DNA of 64,000 nt from Myxococcales bacterium (GTDB lineage: Bacteria; Myxococcota_A; UBA9160; UBA4427). Under the pieces are notes generated by a model. That model was not told the DNA's origin and made no database searches. It saw nothing but the letters and a program-made list of their open reading frames with translations. The stretch is taken from positions 124,001-188,000 of the forward strand of contig DUCN01000026.1 of assembly GCA_012959805.1 (NCBI GenBank). The letters run 5' to 3'. This document shows positions 43,830 through 52,297 of the stretch, piece after piece. Every line of letters starts with the position of its first letter. Position 1 is the first letter of the stretch. A program made the position numbers and the translations under genes.

Positions 43830-45035
43830 ATGTCCACCGATCTCGCGCCCCCCGCCCTCGCCGACCTTTTGGCTTCGGCGAAGAGCATCCAACCGCGCCT
43901 TGTAGATCTTCGAAGACGGATCCACGCTGAGCCCGAACTGGGACTCGATAATCCCCAGACACGAGCGAAGATCCTGGCAGAACTCGAGGACCTCGATCTC
44001 GACATCCAGCTTCATGAGAAGTCGAGCGGCATCGTCGCCACCTTGAAGGGCGCGCGTCCCGGGCGACGACTCTTGTTGCGCGGCGACACGGATGCGCTTC
44101 CAATGCCCGAGGAGACCGGCCTGGAATTCAGCTCCAAGATCGACGGGCGCATGCACGCTTGTGGTCATGACGCCCACACATCGATGCTTGCCGGCGCGGC
44201 CCGAGTGTTGTCGGAACAGCGCGATTCGATTGCAGGCGAGATCGTATTCATGTTCCAGCCCGGCGAGGAAGCCTATGGCGGCGCCGACACGATGCTCGCG
44301 GAAGGCATGCCCGAGATCGACGGTGCGTTCGCGATCCATGTCGCGCCGCAGATTCCGGTCGGAAAAATCGGAACCAAGCCCGGCTCATTCATGGCCTCTT
44401 ACGACGACTTCGAAATCAGAGTCGTTGGGCGTGGGGGGCACGCTTCGATGCCCCACGACTGCATCGATCCCGTTCCGATCGCGTGTGAAATCGTCCTGGC
44501 ATTGCAGAGTTTCGTGACACGCGAAATCCCAGCAACGGATCCCGGCGTCTTGACCGTCACACAGGTGCATGCCGGAACGACGAACAACGTGATCCCCGAT
44601 TCGGTTCAGATCACGGGGACCATGCGGGCGCTGTCGGATCGAACTCGTGCACTCATGCTTGAGGGTCTGCAGCGAATCGCCGCGGGCATCGCCGCTACCC
44701 ACCGTGCGGAGGCGCTGATCGATATCACGCCCGGCTATCCCGTCGTGGTCAACGATGCGGAATTCGAGTCCTTTACGCGAAACGTCATCACGGACCTTCT
44801 CGGCCCCGCGGCCGTCCTCCCGCTGCCGACTCCCGTGATGGGCGCGGAAGATTTCTCCTATGTGTTGCAGCGGACCAAGGGGGCGATGGTCATGCTTGGC
44901 GTACGGCCTCCGGAAACGAAGCGCCCGGCACCCTGCCATTCGAGCAAGATGATGTTGGACGAAGACGCGATGGCCCTCGGCGTCGCGCTCCATGCGGCCG
45001 TCGCAACACAGTTTCTTGCCGAGTCACCGTCCTAA
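43830..45035 (+). CDS. M20 family amidohydrolase/peptidase
   Basis: A 401-residue M20D-type enzyme. Metal ligands are in MHACGHDAHTSMLAGAARVL and MFQPGEEAYGGADTML, with LLRGDTDALPMPEETG before them and a C-terminal ligand region in CHSSKMMLDEDAM. GGHASMPHDCIDPV is the dimer/substrate His. It probably removes an acyl group from an N-acyl amino acid or hydrolyses a related amide. ATG at 43830 was chosen because the frame before it has no homology and GAGG lies upstream. Confidence 0.9.
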   Translation: MSTDLAPPALADLLASAKSIQPRLVDLRRRIHAEPELGLDNPQTRAKILAELEDLDLDIQLHEKSSGIVATLKGARPGRRLLLRGDTDALPMPEETGLEFSSKIDGRMHACGHDAHTSMLAGAARVLSEQRDSIAGEIVFMFQPGEEAYGGADTMLAEGMPEIDGAFAIHVAPQIPVGKIGTKPGSFMASYDDFEIRVVGRGGHASMPHDCIDPVPIACEIVLALQSFVTREIPATDPGVLTVTQVHAGTTNNVIPDSVQITGTMRALSDRTRALMLEGLQRIAAGIAATHRAEALIDITPGYPVVVNDAEFESFTRNVITDLLGPAAVLPLPTPVMGAEDFSYVLQRTKGAMVMLGVRPPETKRPAPCHSSKMMLDEDAMALGVALHAAVATQFLAESPS

Positions 45036-45109
45036 CGGGCTAGACTCCGGCCGCCCGATTCACCCGGGCATTGCAGCTCTCTTTGGATTCTTGCATTAAG
45101 GATGGGCCG

Positions 45110-45988
45110 GTGACAGTCATGAAATGGAAAGCGGCGATCGGGCTGGGTGTCGCCGGAAATTTTGCCGGCCATCTCGAACAGGCGGGCGAGGCCAGCGATT
45201 TCAAGGATCTGGCGATCGAGGACCCACGCGCACCCAAGGGAGTCTTCCCCTTCTATGTTCCGGGCCACGGCGTAGTTCCGGGCCACGGCGCAGATCCCGA
45301 AAACGGGGACGGCTCGCATTTCCTGCATCAATACCCGATTTCGTCGGACCGAATTCGGCTCGGCTCCGCGAACGAGAAGCATCAGATCGAGCCGGAAGTG
45401 TCGCTTCTCTGTGAGCTTCGATACGAAGACCGATGCGTCGTAGACATTATTCCGCGAGAAGCCATGGCGCATAACGACTGCTCGATTCGGCGTGAGGGGG
45501 CCAAGAAGATCAGTGAGAAAAAGAACTGGGGGGAAGCGAGCAAGGGCACCGCAGAGCAGAGCATCCCGATTGACCAGTTCTCGACCGGGGGCATCCTCGA
45601 CGAATTCAGGATCGCCTCCTACCTGATTCGAAATGACGAACTCCATTCCTACGGCGTCGGCAGCGCGGTCTCGAGTTACAGCTATATGTATGGCGAATTG
45701 ATCGACTGGCTCATCGACCGCTTGAATCACCAGACCGACGAAGGGCCACTCGAGGACATTTCGCAGTGGCTGAACGTCGCTGGACATCCAACCGAGGCAC
45801 TCATCAGCATCGGGGCGACTCGCTACACGGACTACGGTGAAACGACCTTCCTCGAATCCGGCGACCGGAGCATCGTCGTCGTCTACGACCAACGTCAATA
45901 CGACGAGGATGCAATCCGACAGATCGCGCGCTCGGGGGACGCGACTGAACGATCCGGCCTCTCGCTTCTCTCCCAGAAAGTCGTCTAG
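45110..45988 (+). CDS. DUF5718 family protein
   Basis: A 292-residue protein of unknown function. KWKAAIGLGVAGNFAGHLEQ, PKGVFPFYVPGHG, PISSDRIRLGS and SYMYGELIDWLIDRLNHQTD match my recollection of DUF5718. The fold resembles fumarylacetoacetate-hydrolase-like proteins, but no catalytic set can be named. GTG at 45110 has AAGGA seven bases upstream; ATG at 45119 is the other candidate. A 36-base tandem duplication (two 18-base units) lies at 45257-45292. It ends 6 bases before the ZIP transporter start, so they are co-transcribed. Confidence 0.75.
   Translation: MTVMKWKAAIGLGVAGNFAGHLEQAGEASDFKDLAIEDPRAPKGVFPFYVPGHGVVPGHGADPENGDGSHFLHQYPISSDRIRLGSANEKHQIEPEVSLLCELRYEDRCVVDIIPREAMAHNDCSIRREGAKKISEKKNWGEASKGTAEQSIPIDQFSTGGILDEFRIASYLIRNDELHSYGVGSAVSSYSYMYGELIDWLIDRLNHQTDEGPLEDISQWLNVAGHPTEALISIGATRYTDYGETTFLESGDRSIVVVYDQRQYDEDAIRQIARSGDATERSGLSLLSQKVV
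45257..45292 (+). repeat. 18-bp direct tandem duplication in the DUF5718 gene
   Basis: GTTCCGGGCCACGGCGTA is followed at once by the same sequence with one change near the end (GCA for GTA). It is in frame and encodes VPGHGV then VPGHGA, so the protein gains six residues in a surface-loop-like region. Confidence 0.85.
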
Positions 45989-45994
45989 AGAACC

Positions 45995-46792
45995 GTGCTC
46001 GGGATCAAACTCGCTCTGCTTTTGGCGATCCTGGCCGCCGGCGCCGCCGGCGCCGCGCTTCCGCTCTTGCGACGCAAAAGCACGCAAAGTGATCGAATCC
46101 TTGGCTGGGGTAACTCCTTTGCCGCGGGCGTGTTCCTGGCAGCCGGCCTCGTTCATATGCTGCCGGACGCAGACGAGGTCTGGACGGGACTCGGCTGGGA
46201 TTACCCGATGGCCTTCGTCCTCGCCGGGTTCGCTTTCGCGTTCATGCTCCTCGTCGAACATGTGCTCTTGCCCGAACAGGCGCATCAAGAAGTCCATGCC
46301 CCCTCCGGTGAGCGCTTTGCTCGGATTGCCGAACAGCATCACGACACACTCTCCGCCTACGCCGTACTGACCGCCCTATCGATTCATTCCCTGCTTGCCG
46401 GGCTCGCATTAGGCGCACAACCCGACCTTTCGCGCGCACTGATCATTTCATTGGCCATCGTTGCGCATAAGTCTGCGGCAGGATTCGCATTGGGAATCAG
46501 TCTCGCGCGGAGCCCGCTTCCGACCTCTCAATCCTGGCGACTCGTCGGCCTTTTCGCCGCGGCAACTCCGATCGGAGGCTTGGTTGGCGCCCTCGTCGGG
46601 GAAGCTTTGGAGGGTCGTATCGCGTCGAGCTTCGAAGCGGCCTTCCTCTCGATCGCAGCGGGAACCTTCGTCTACGTTGCGACCTTTGATATTCTACGCG
46701 ACGAGTTCCCCGCCCCGGGCGGTCGGTTCGCAAAATGGCTGGTTCTTACTTCGGGCATTGCGGCCATGGGGCTTCTCGCGTTGTGGACCTAG
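45995..46792 (+). CDS. ZIP family metal transporter
   Basis: A 265-residue membrane protein starting with GTG, with about eight hydrophobic segments. The ZIP metal-binding helices are seen as ALSIHSLLAGLALGAQ and VAHKSAAGFALGISL, and FAAGVFLAAGLVHMLPDAD is the usual early helix. A His-containing stretch between helices 3 and 4 (EQAHQEVHAPSGERF, then EQHHD) fits the variable metal-sensing loop. It imports Zn2+, Fe2+ or Mn2+. Confidence 0.92.
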   Translation: MLGIKLALLLAILAAGAAGAALPLLRRKSTQSDRILGWGNSFAAGVFLAAGLVHMLPDADEVWTGLGWDYPMAFVLAGFAFAFMLLVEHVLLPEQAHQEVHAPSGERFARIAEQHHDTLSAYAVLTALSIHSLLAGLALGAQPDLSRALIISLAIVAHKSAAGFALGISLARSPLPTSQSWRLVGLFAAATPIGGLVGALVGEALEGRIASSFEAAFLSIAAGTFVYVATFDILRDEFPAPGGRFAKWLVLTSGIAAMGLLALWT

Positions 46793-47078
46793 CAATGTCT
46801 CGTCGTACGGGAATCCCTCGGGACGCTTCAACGACGAAGTGAACCGACTCTAAGGTGTCATGAATAATCGGCTCGACGATCGCCGATATGATCGCCTACC
46901 CGTGGACCTAAAATTGGGAAATGCAGGGCCAGGACCTAGACGAGTTTGCGTATTTTAAACGTTGGTTAGAGGAACTCAGCTCTCGCCCGGCACGCCAGGG
47001 TGGGCTGCGATAGCTCGAGGTCAGCTTCTGTCGCCCACGGCGATTCACCAGGCAGCTAGTTCCGACGAAGAAGTCGAA

Positions 47079-47699
47079 CTAACGCTGAGTCGCAACGCCC
47101 CAATACTGGAATGCAGCGAATCTTGGTGTTTGCGGTAAGTACATCGAATCAACGTCTTCGATCTTGAAGCCGCCATCTTCGATCAGCTTCGGGATCTGTC
47201 GGTTGACGTTGCAGCCGCCCGCAATGCGTTTCCAAATCGGATTGATCCGATTCTGCCATTTGCGAACACTCTCATCCGGCGCTTCGCCATGTTCGGCGAA
47301 AAGCAGCCGGCCACCCGGCTTGAGCACACGGCGCATCTGTTCGAGGGCCTTCGCGAAATCAGGAATCGTGCAGAGCGTGAAGGTCAAGAGCACGGTATCG
47401 GCGCTGTTGTCGTCGAGCGGGATTTCCTCGCCGGGAAACCCGAGCCATTCGATCGGAAAGGGTGCTTTCGCGATGCGGGGAGCCGCCTTACGACGCATGC
47501 CTTCAGAGGGTTCGAGCCCCCAGACCATCTCAATTCGAGCGGGGTCGTAGAAGGGAATGTTGATCGCCGAACCCATCCCCACCTCCAGAACACGTCCTTC
47601 CGCCAACGGAACGACTTTGGCTCTCTGTTTCAGAATCGGTCCAGCCCCGCAAGCGACATCGATCATTCCCGGAAGAATATAGTTCTCGTAGAATCCCAT
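47079..47699 (-). CDS. Class I SAM-dependent methyltransferase (METTL7/UbiE-like)
   Basis: A 206-residue methyltransferase. Motif I is VLEVGMGSAINIPFYDP, the acidic second strand VWGLEPSEGMR, and the post-I/IV region DTVLLTFTLCTIPDFAKAL with VLKPGGRLLFAEHG. WQNRINPIWKRIAGGCNVNRQ is typical of the METTL7/TMT1-like group that methylates thiols. It diverges from a second methyltransferase across 196 bases. Substrate unknown. Confidence 0.88.
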   Translation of the reverse strand: MGFYENYILPGMIDVACGAGPILKQRAKVVPLAEGRVLEVGMGSAINIPFYDPARIEMVWGLEPSEGMRRKAAPRIAKAPFPIEWLGFPGEEIPLDDNSADTVLLTFTLCTIPDFAKALEQMRRVLKPGGRLLFAEHGEAPDESVRKWQNRINPIWKRIAGGCNVNRQIPKLIEDGGFKIEDVDSMYLPQTPRFAAFQYWGVATQR

Positions 47700-47895
47700 C
47701 TCTGATCTCCTGACGGCCAGTCCAGGCCAACACTACAATCGTGGCTCTGTGCATTCGGGTTGTCCGGAAGCATCGGGCCGGAAACGACCATGTGCAAGAG
47801 CGACGGAAGACATCTTCACGGCACCAAACGACGCCAGCAAAGACCACACAAGACCAAACGCCCTCGCACTCCGCAGGACGAAATGGGAGCCTCGC

Positions 47896-48642
47896 GTGAA
47901 ACACGCCCAGAGCCTTCTCCGCCCCTCTGCTCTTCTCGTCCTGTCGATCGTGGCAGCACTCGGCTGCGCGACGAGTGCTGGACAATCGGTTGCCCGACCG
48001 GACGGCCTTCCCGATGGCATCAACGATGAATTCCTTTCCCAGGACCTCGACGTCGATGCGTTCGTCGAGCGTTTCGAAGGTGAGTCTCGCGAGGTCTACG
48101 CGGCCCGAACGGTGATTGTCGCTGCACTGAATCTATCGACTGGAAGCCAGATCGCCGACATTGGCGCCGGTACCGGTTTTTTCAGCCGACTCTTTGCAGA
48201 GGCGGTCGGCGACGAGGGCAGTGTCTACGCCGTCGAGATTTCGCCGAACTTTTTGGAACATCTGCGCGCACTGAAGAGCAACGAAGAGATCGAAACGCTT
48301 CAAGTCGTGGAAGGATCTGGAAATTCGGTCGAACTCACCCGCGCGTCCGTCGACCTCGCCTTCATATGCGATGTCTACCATCATTTCGAAGCGCCCTCTG
48401 CCACGTTGGCCAGCCTCCATGACGCGATTCGTCCGGACGGCTCACTCGTCGTGATCGACTTCGAGCGAATCCCAGGTAAGAGCCCCAACCGGTTGCTCAA
48501 GCATGTTCGCGCAGGCAAGGAAATCTTCCGCACTGAAATCGAAGGGGCCGGTTTCGAGCTGACCGACGAGATCCATCTCGACGAACTGAAGAACAACTAC
48601 ATGCTGCGATTCAAACGTATCTCGAGCTTAGTGGAGAACTAA
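47896..48642 (+). CDS. Lipoprotein-anchored SAM-dependent methyltransferase
   Basis: A 248-residue protein from GTG at 47896 with GGGAG seven bases upstream. The first 24 residues form a lipoprotein signal (core ALLVLSIVAALGC, lipobox Cys24). The catalytic domain follows with motif I IADIGAGTGFFSRLFAEAVG, VYAVEISPNFLEHLR and the region VDLAFICDVYHHFEAPSATL. A methyltransferase placed outside the cytoplasmic membrane is odd because SAM is cytosolic. The group is nevertheless common in Gram-negative genomes. Confidence 0.88.
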   Translation: MKHAQSLLRPSALLVLSIVAALGCATSAGQSVARPDGLPDGINDEFLSQDLDVDAFVERFEGESREVYAARTVIVAALNLSTGSQIADIGAGTGFFSRLFAEAVGDEGSVYAVEISPNFLEHLRALKSNEEIETLQVVEGSGNSVELTRASVDLAFICDVYHHFEAPSATLASLHDAIRPDGSLVVIDFERIPGKSPNRLLKHVRAGKEIFRTEIEGAGFELTDEIHLDELKNNYMLRFKRISSLVEN

Positions 48643-48997
48643 CAGTCTGGGCGCCACCATGCCGAGAATGATGCTCGGAGCGGCCCGATTCCAGCCACAT
48701 CACATTTCGGCATGGCGCGGGCCCGCACGCTGATCCGTCACGCGGGCGGGCGATCGCCAGATCTCTTCTGAGCGTTTAAATATCTCCCAGATGCCCAAAT
48801 TCGCATTCTATTCTATGGCTTTACGACGAAATGCGAATATTCCGAGAGCACTCGAATCCGTCGGCTCATCGCGCTGCGTGTCAGAACTCCGAGCGTGATC
48901 TAAGATTCCGCGCCGCCGCCAATCCGTCACGCGAAACCGCGCGAACCGAAGTCAGAGACGTTCATCACACACAGTCTTTCGAATAGAGGCCCATCCG
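48643..48997. other. Intergenic region upstream of the tungstate operon
   Basis: 355 bases without a supportable gene. The middle (48780-48840) is A/T-richer than its surroundings and carries a perfect 9-base inverted repeat, listed separately. The rest shows nothing I can name. Confidence 0.5.
48799..48838. promoter_or_regulatory. Palindromic site upstream of tupABC
   Basis: ATTCGCATT (48799-48807) and AATGCGAAT (48830-48838) are perfect inverted copies separated by 22 bases, so their centres are 31 bases apart (about three helix turns). The site lies 160 bases before tupA in an A/T-rich patch. It could bind a dimeric regulator such as a ModE/TunR-type protein, or could be the stem of an RNA element. 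Confidence 0.5.
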
Positions 48998-49900
48998 TTG
49001 ACACCCGCCGCAAACCAGTCACTCATCCCGGCCAGTCGGGCGCGCGCTCACATTTTTTACCGTCGACTCTCGTTGGCGATCGCGTTATTCGCTCTCTGCT
49101 CACACGCCATCAGCATGCCAGCCGCCGCTGCAGACCGAACGCTCATCCTCGCGACAACGACGAGCGTTCGCGATTCAGGGCTCCTCGAGGCATTGCTGCC
49201 AACCTTCGAAGAGCAGAGTGGAATCGAGGTTCGAGTCATCGCCGTGGGCACGGGCGCTGCGCTCCGCATGGGGCGCGAAGGCGATGTCGATGTCCTGCTC
49301 ACCCACGCTCCATCGGCGGAAGCCAAATTGGTCGACGAGGGAATTGTCATCCGACGAACCCCCTTCATGAAAAACTATTTCGTGATCGCGGGTCCCAGCG
49401 ATGATCCTGCCGGGATCTCGAAAGCGGACTCACCCATCTCGGCCATCCGCCTGATCGCGGAGAACGAGTCGCGTTGGGTCAGCCGTGATGATGACTCGGG
49501 GACACACAAACGTGAGAAGAGCCTCTTCGCAACAGCGGGAGTCGATGGCCACCCACAATGGCAGGGCTTCGAACGAACGGGAAGCGGAATGGGACTCTCC
49601 CTCCAGGTGGCCGGCGAACTTCGGGCCTATATCCTGAGCGACATCGGAACCTTTCTCGCGTTCCACGAACGAATCGATTTGAAAGCCCTGTCGCATCCTG
49701 CCGAATCGTTGAAGAACATCTATTCGATTCTTCAGCTCGACCCGACGCGCTTTGCGCGACCGATTGCGAGTTCCGCCGCAGACGAACTCGAAGGCTATCT
49801 ACTCGAACCTTCGACTCAGAAACGGATCGGCCAATTCGGCCAGCAACGATTCGGGCGGCCCCTCTTCACGCGGCTCCATTCAAAGAAGCGTGATCCATGA
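48998..49900 (+). CDS. tupA: Tungstate ABC transporter substrate-binding protein
   Basis: A 300-residue TupA-type periplasmic binding protein. It has a signal peptide (core LAIALFALCSHAISMPAAAA). The oxyanion-binding signature is LATTTSVRDSGLLEALLPTF, followed by VIAVGTGAALRMGREGDVDV and MKNYFVIAGPSDDP, close to tungstate-specific TupA. The second domain has SRDDDSGTHKREKSLF. TTG at 48998 was used because no ATG fits before the signal core. It overlaps tupB by four bases. Confidence 0.93.
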   Translation: MTPAANQSLIPASRARAHIFYRRLSLAIALFALCSHAISMPAAAADRTLILATTTSVRDSGLLEALLPTFEEQSGIEVRVIAVGTGAALRMGREGDVDVLLTHAPSAEAKLVDEGIVIRRTPFMKNYFVIAGPSDDPAGISKADSPISAIRLIAENESRWVSRDDDSGTHKREKSLFATAGVDGHPQWQGFERTGSGMGLSLQVAGELRAYILSDIGTFLAFHERIDLKALSHPAESLKNIYSILQLDPTRFARPIASSAADELEGYLLEPSTQKRIGQFGQQRFGRPLFTRLHSKKRDP

Positions 49901-50556
49901 ACGAGTTGGAACTCCAAACCATCGCGGAAATCACGATTCGAACACTCTGGGTCTGTGGCTGCGCCCTTCTGTTGGCGCTGGCGATCGGGATCCCGATCGG
50001 GATCGTGCTGGGATCGAAACGCTTCCTCGGTCGATCAATTGCAGTATCGACCGTCAACGCCGGGATGGGAGCTCCCCCGGTCGTCGTCGGGCTTGGCTGT
50101 TATATCTTGTTTGCACGAAGTGGGCTCTTCGGCGGAGTCGGGCTCATCTACAGCCTGACCGGAATGATCATCGCCCAGACCTTAATCGCCGTTCCACTCG
50201 TTATCGGCATCACCCTGGCCGCCGTCGGTTCACTCGATGATGAATGGAATCTTCAGGTACGGACGTTAGGCATCGGCCGTGTTTGGCGATTGTGGCTCCT
50301 GGTCCGAGAAATCCGAATGGGTCTACTCGCCGCAGTCATCGCCGCACTCGGGGGAATCTTGTCCGAGGTCGGCGCGTCGCAGATGGTCGGTGGCAATCTC
50401 GACGGCAAGACACGTGTCTTGACCACTGCCATCATGATGAAGACGAGTCAGGGCCAATGGGAGCAGGCCGCGGGGCTGGCCATCGTCTTGATGGGCCTGA
50501 CTCTGCTGGTCGCTGGTGTTTTGACGGTCATCCAGCAGAGCGGCCGCACTCGATGA
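49897..50556 (+). CDS. tupB: Tungstate ABC transporter permease
   Basis: A 219-residue inner-membrane permease with five or six helices. AIGIPIGIVLGSKRF is near the N-terminus. The coupling-helix (EAA-type) loop is LGIGRVWRLWLLVREIRMGL and GGILSEVGASQMVGGNLDGK follows. Start and stop overlap tupA and tupC as ATGA, so the three are translationally coupled. It forms the channel for tungstate import. Confidence 0.93.
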   Translation: MNELELQTIAEITIRTLWVCGCALLLALAIGIPIGIVLGSKRFLGRSIAVSTVNAGMGAPPVVVGLGCYILFARSGLFGGVGLIYSLTGMIIAQTLIAVPLVIGITLAAVGSLDDEWNLQVRTLGIGRVWRLWLLVREIRMGLLAAVIAALGGILSEVGASQMVGGNLDGKTRVLTTAIMMKTSQGQWEQAAGLAIVLMGLTLLVAGVLTVIQQSGRTR

Positions 50557-51638
50557 AGACCCAATTGGAAGACGGCATCGCGCTCCGCGCAAGTCATCTC
50601 GAATGCCATCGAGGCTCCGGAGAGAGCCGCTTCAAATTACAGATTGACGCGATCGATCTGCGCTCGGGAGAGGTCCTCGTCATCCTGGGGCCCAACGGCG
50701 CCGGCAAGAGCACTCTTCTTCGGGCACTTGCCGGACTCGAAGGAAAATCCGCCAACAAATCCATTCAAAAGGGTGAGGGACCGGTCACCCTCGTCTTCCA
50801 GCGCCCCGCCGCCCTTTCCGGCAGCGCCGCGCGGAATGTCCGAGCCGCGCTTCTAGGCAAGGGCATTCCGGAGCCTGCAAGACGGGAGCGCCTGGCCCGA
50901 GCACTCGCCCGCTTCGACATCAGTCATCTCGAGAATCAAAATGCCAAGACCTTGTCCGGCGGCGAACTCCGACGACTCGCGCTAGCGCGCGCCTTTGTTC
51001 TCGAGCCAAGCGTCCTACTCCTCGACGAACCCTTTGACGACCTCGACGGCGAAGGTCAGCGTCGCCTATCACTCGATTTGCAGCGAGCAATTCGCGAAAC
51101 GGATGTGGCCGTCGCGATGGTCACCCATGATCTTCGGCGGGCGCTCTTGCTGGCAGATCGAATTGCCGTCCTGATCGACGGCCGGCTTGCTCAATTCGGT
51201 CGACGGGACGCAGTGCTCGAAAAACCACATTCGCCGCAGATCGCCCAGACGGTGGGAATGACGAATCTCGCGACGGGAACGGTTCGCCGAGTCGTCGATG
51301 GTGTCCGATGGATCGAAGTTGCCGAGGGATTTGAGATCCCGACCACGGCGCCAGTCTCGATCGGCGAACCGACCTGGATCGGAATCAGGCCAGAAAATCT
51401 CAAGCTCGACATCGGCCGCGGTGAGGGTCAGCCCATCGGCAAGGCTGTGATCGAAAGTCTGGTCAGTGATGGTCTCGCGACCGTAGTTTCCCTCCGCACA
51501 CAAGGCCTCACCTTCACCACCCATCTCCTTTCGGGGCGCGGGCTCTCCCGACGCCTGCGCCCGGGTGACCGCGTCTCACTCGCCGTACAACCCGAGCATG
51601 TTCATGCACTCGCGGTCGGCGATGGCCCAATCGGCTAG
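50553..51638 (+). CDS. tupC: Tungstate ABC transporter ATP-binding protein
   Basis: A 361-residue ATPase. Walker A is LGPNGAGKSTLLRALAGLE, the signature is NAKTLSGGELRRLALARAF, Walker B is VLLLDEPFDDLD, and the switch His is in MVTHDLRRAL. From about residue 235 a C-terminal domain with TOBE-like beta-strands (IGIRPENLKLDI) may sense oxyanion. ATG at 50553 overlaps the tupB stop. The operon supplies tungsten for pterin-dependent enzymes coded elsewhere. Confidence 0.92.
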   Translation: MKTQLEDGIALRASHLECHRGSGESRFKLQIDAIDLRSGEVLVILGPNGAGKSTLLRALAGLEGKSANKSIQKGEGPVTLVFQRPAALSGSAARNVRAALLGKGIPEPARRERLARALARFDISHLENQNAKTLSGGELRRLALARAFVLEPSVLLLDEPFDDLDGEGQRRLSLDLQRAIRETDVAVAMVTHDLRRALLLADRIAVLIDGRLAQFGRRDAVLEKPHSPQIAQTVGMTNLATGTVRRVVDGVRWIEVAEGFEIPTTAPVSIGEPTWIGIRPENLKLDIGRGEGQPIGKAVIESLVSDGLATVVSLRTQGLTFTTHLLSGRGLSRRLRPGDRVSLAVQPEHVHALAVGDGPIG

Positions 51639-51815
51639 CACTCGGAATCAACAGAAATAAGCACTGCCTAAGATCTCGATTCGCTGCGACCTGCAGTGCA
51701 TGCGCAACCCTCTCGCAATGCGGGCGCGAGTCTCCGCTTTCCCCTCATGACTCCTACGGGTCTTCCCGATCCGATCCACTGGTTTAGCCATATGGCCGGA
51801 ACGAGAGGGTCCCCC

Positions 51816-52222
51816 ATGGACGGGTTGCAATCATCTGAATCTCAACTGAGCGGCGTGCGAACGCCGGAAGAGCGACTCGCGCGGCGACGTGCGAGGCGCT
51901 GGAAGCGTCGCGCACGAATCGCGGGCCCCTTTGTCGGCATATCGATCCTCTTTGCCACACTCAGCCTCTCGGTCGGCCTCATCGAGTACGAAGCCATGAC
52001 GGATATGGAACGCCTATCGGGCCAATCAATCCATCTCGAAGCGACGACCCCGCTTGAACGGGTGGGTGGCGCGTCTCGCTGACCGCGGATTCCTTCACGT
52101 GGGTCCGTTCGGTCGCACCCGACGATCCATCGCAAATCGGCAACGATTTGATCCATCTCAATCTCAGATTTCCGCCCAGCCGCAAGGCCGAGCATCCGAC
52201 GCCTCCGAGAATTGTTCGATAG
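51816..52222 (+). pseudogene. Frameshifted single-helix membrane protein gene
   Basis: From ATG 51816 a frame of 88 codons encodes a very basic stretch (RLARRRARRWKRRARIA), one membrane helix (GPFVGISILFATLSLSVGL) and a short outer part, stopping at 52082. A second frame overlapping from 52058 continues with coding-like sequence and high G/C at third positions (SLTADSFTWVRSVAPDDPSQ, then IGNDLIHLNLRFPP) to a stop at 52222. A third piece in the first frame (LFDSPIALQGDSPVRQAEA) follows. This looks like one gene broken by two frameshifts, or by sequence errors. The family is not recognised. Confidence 0.4.
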
Positions 52223-52297
52223 CCCGATCGCCTTGCAGGGCGATTCGCCGGTCAGGCAAGCCGAGGCGTCGAGACTGATTCCACGGCTCAAGCCATT

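Noticed and set aside
45032..46342. 436-codon open frame on the minus strand
   Set aside because: It lies opposite the DUF5718 and ZIP genes, which have clear family motifs; the minus-strand translation has no recognisable domain.
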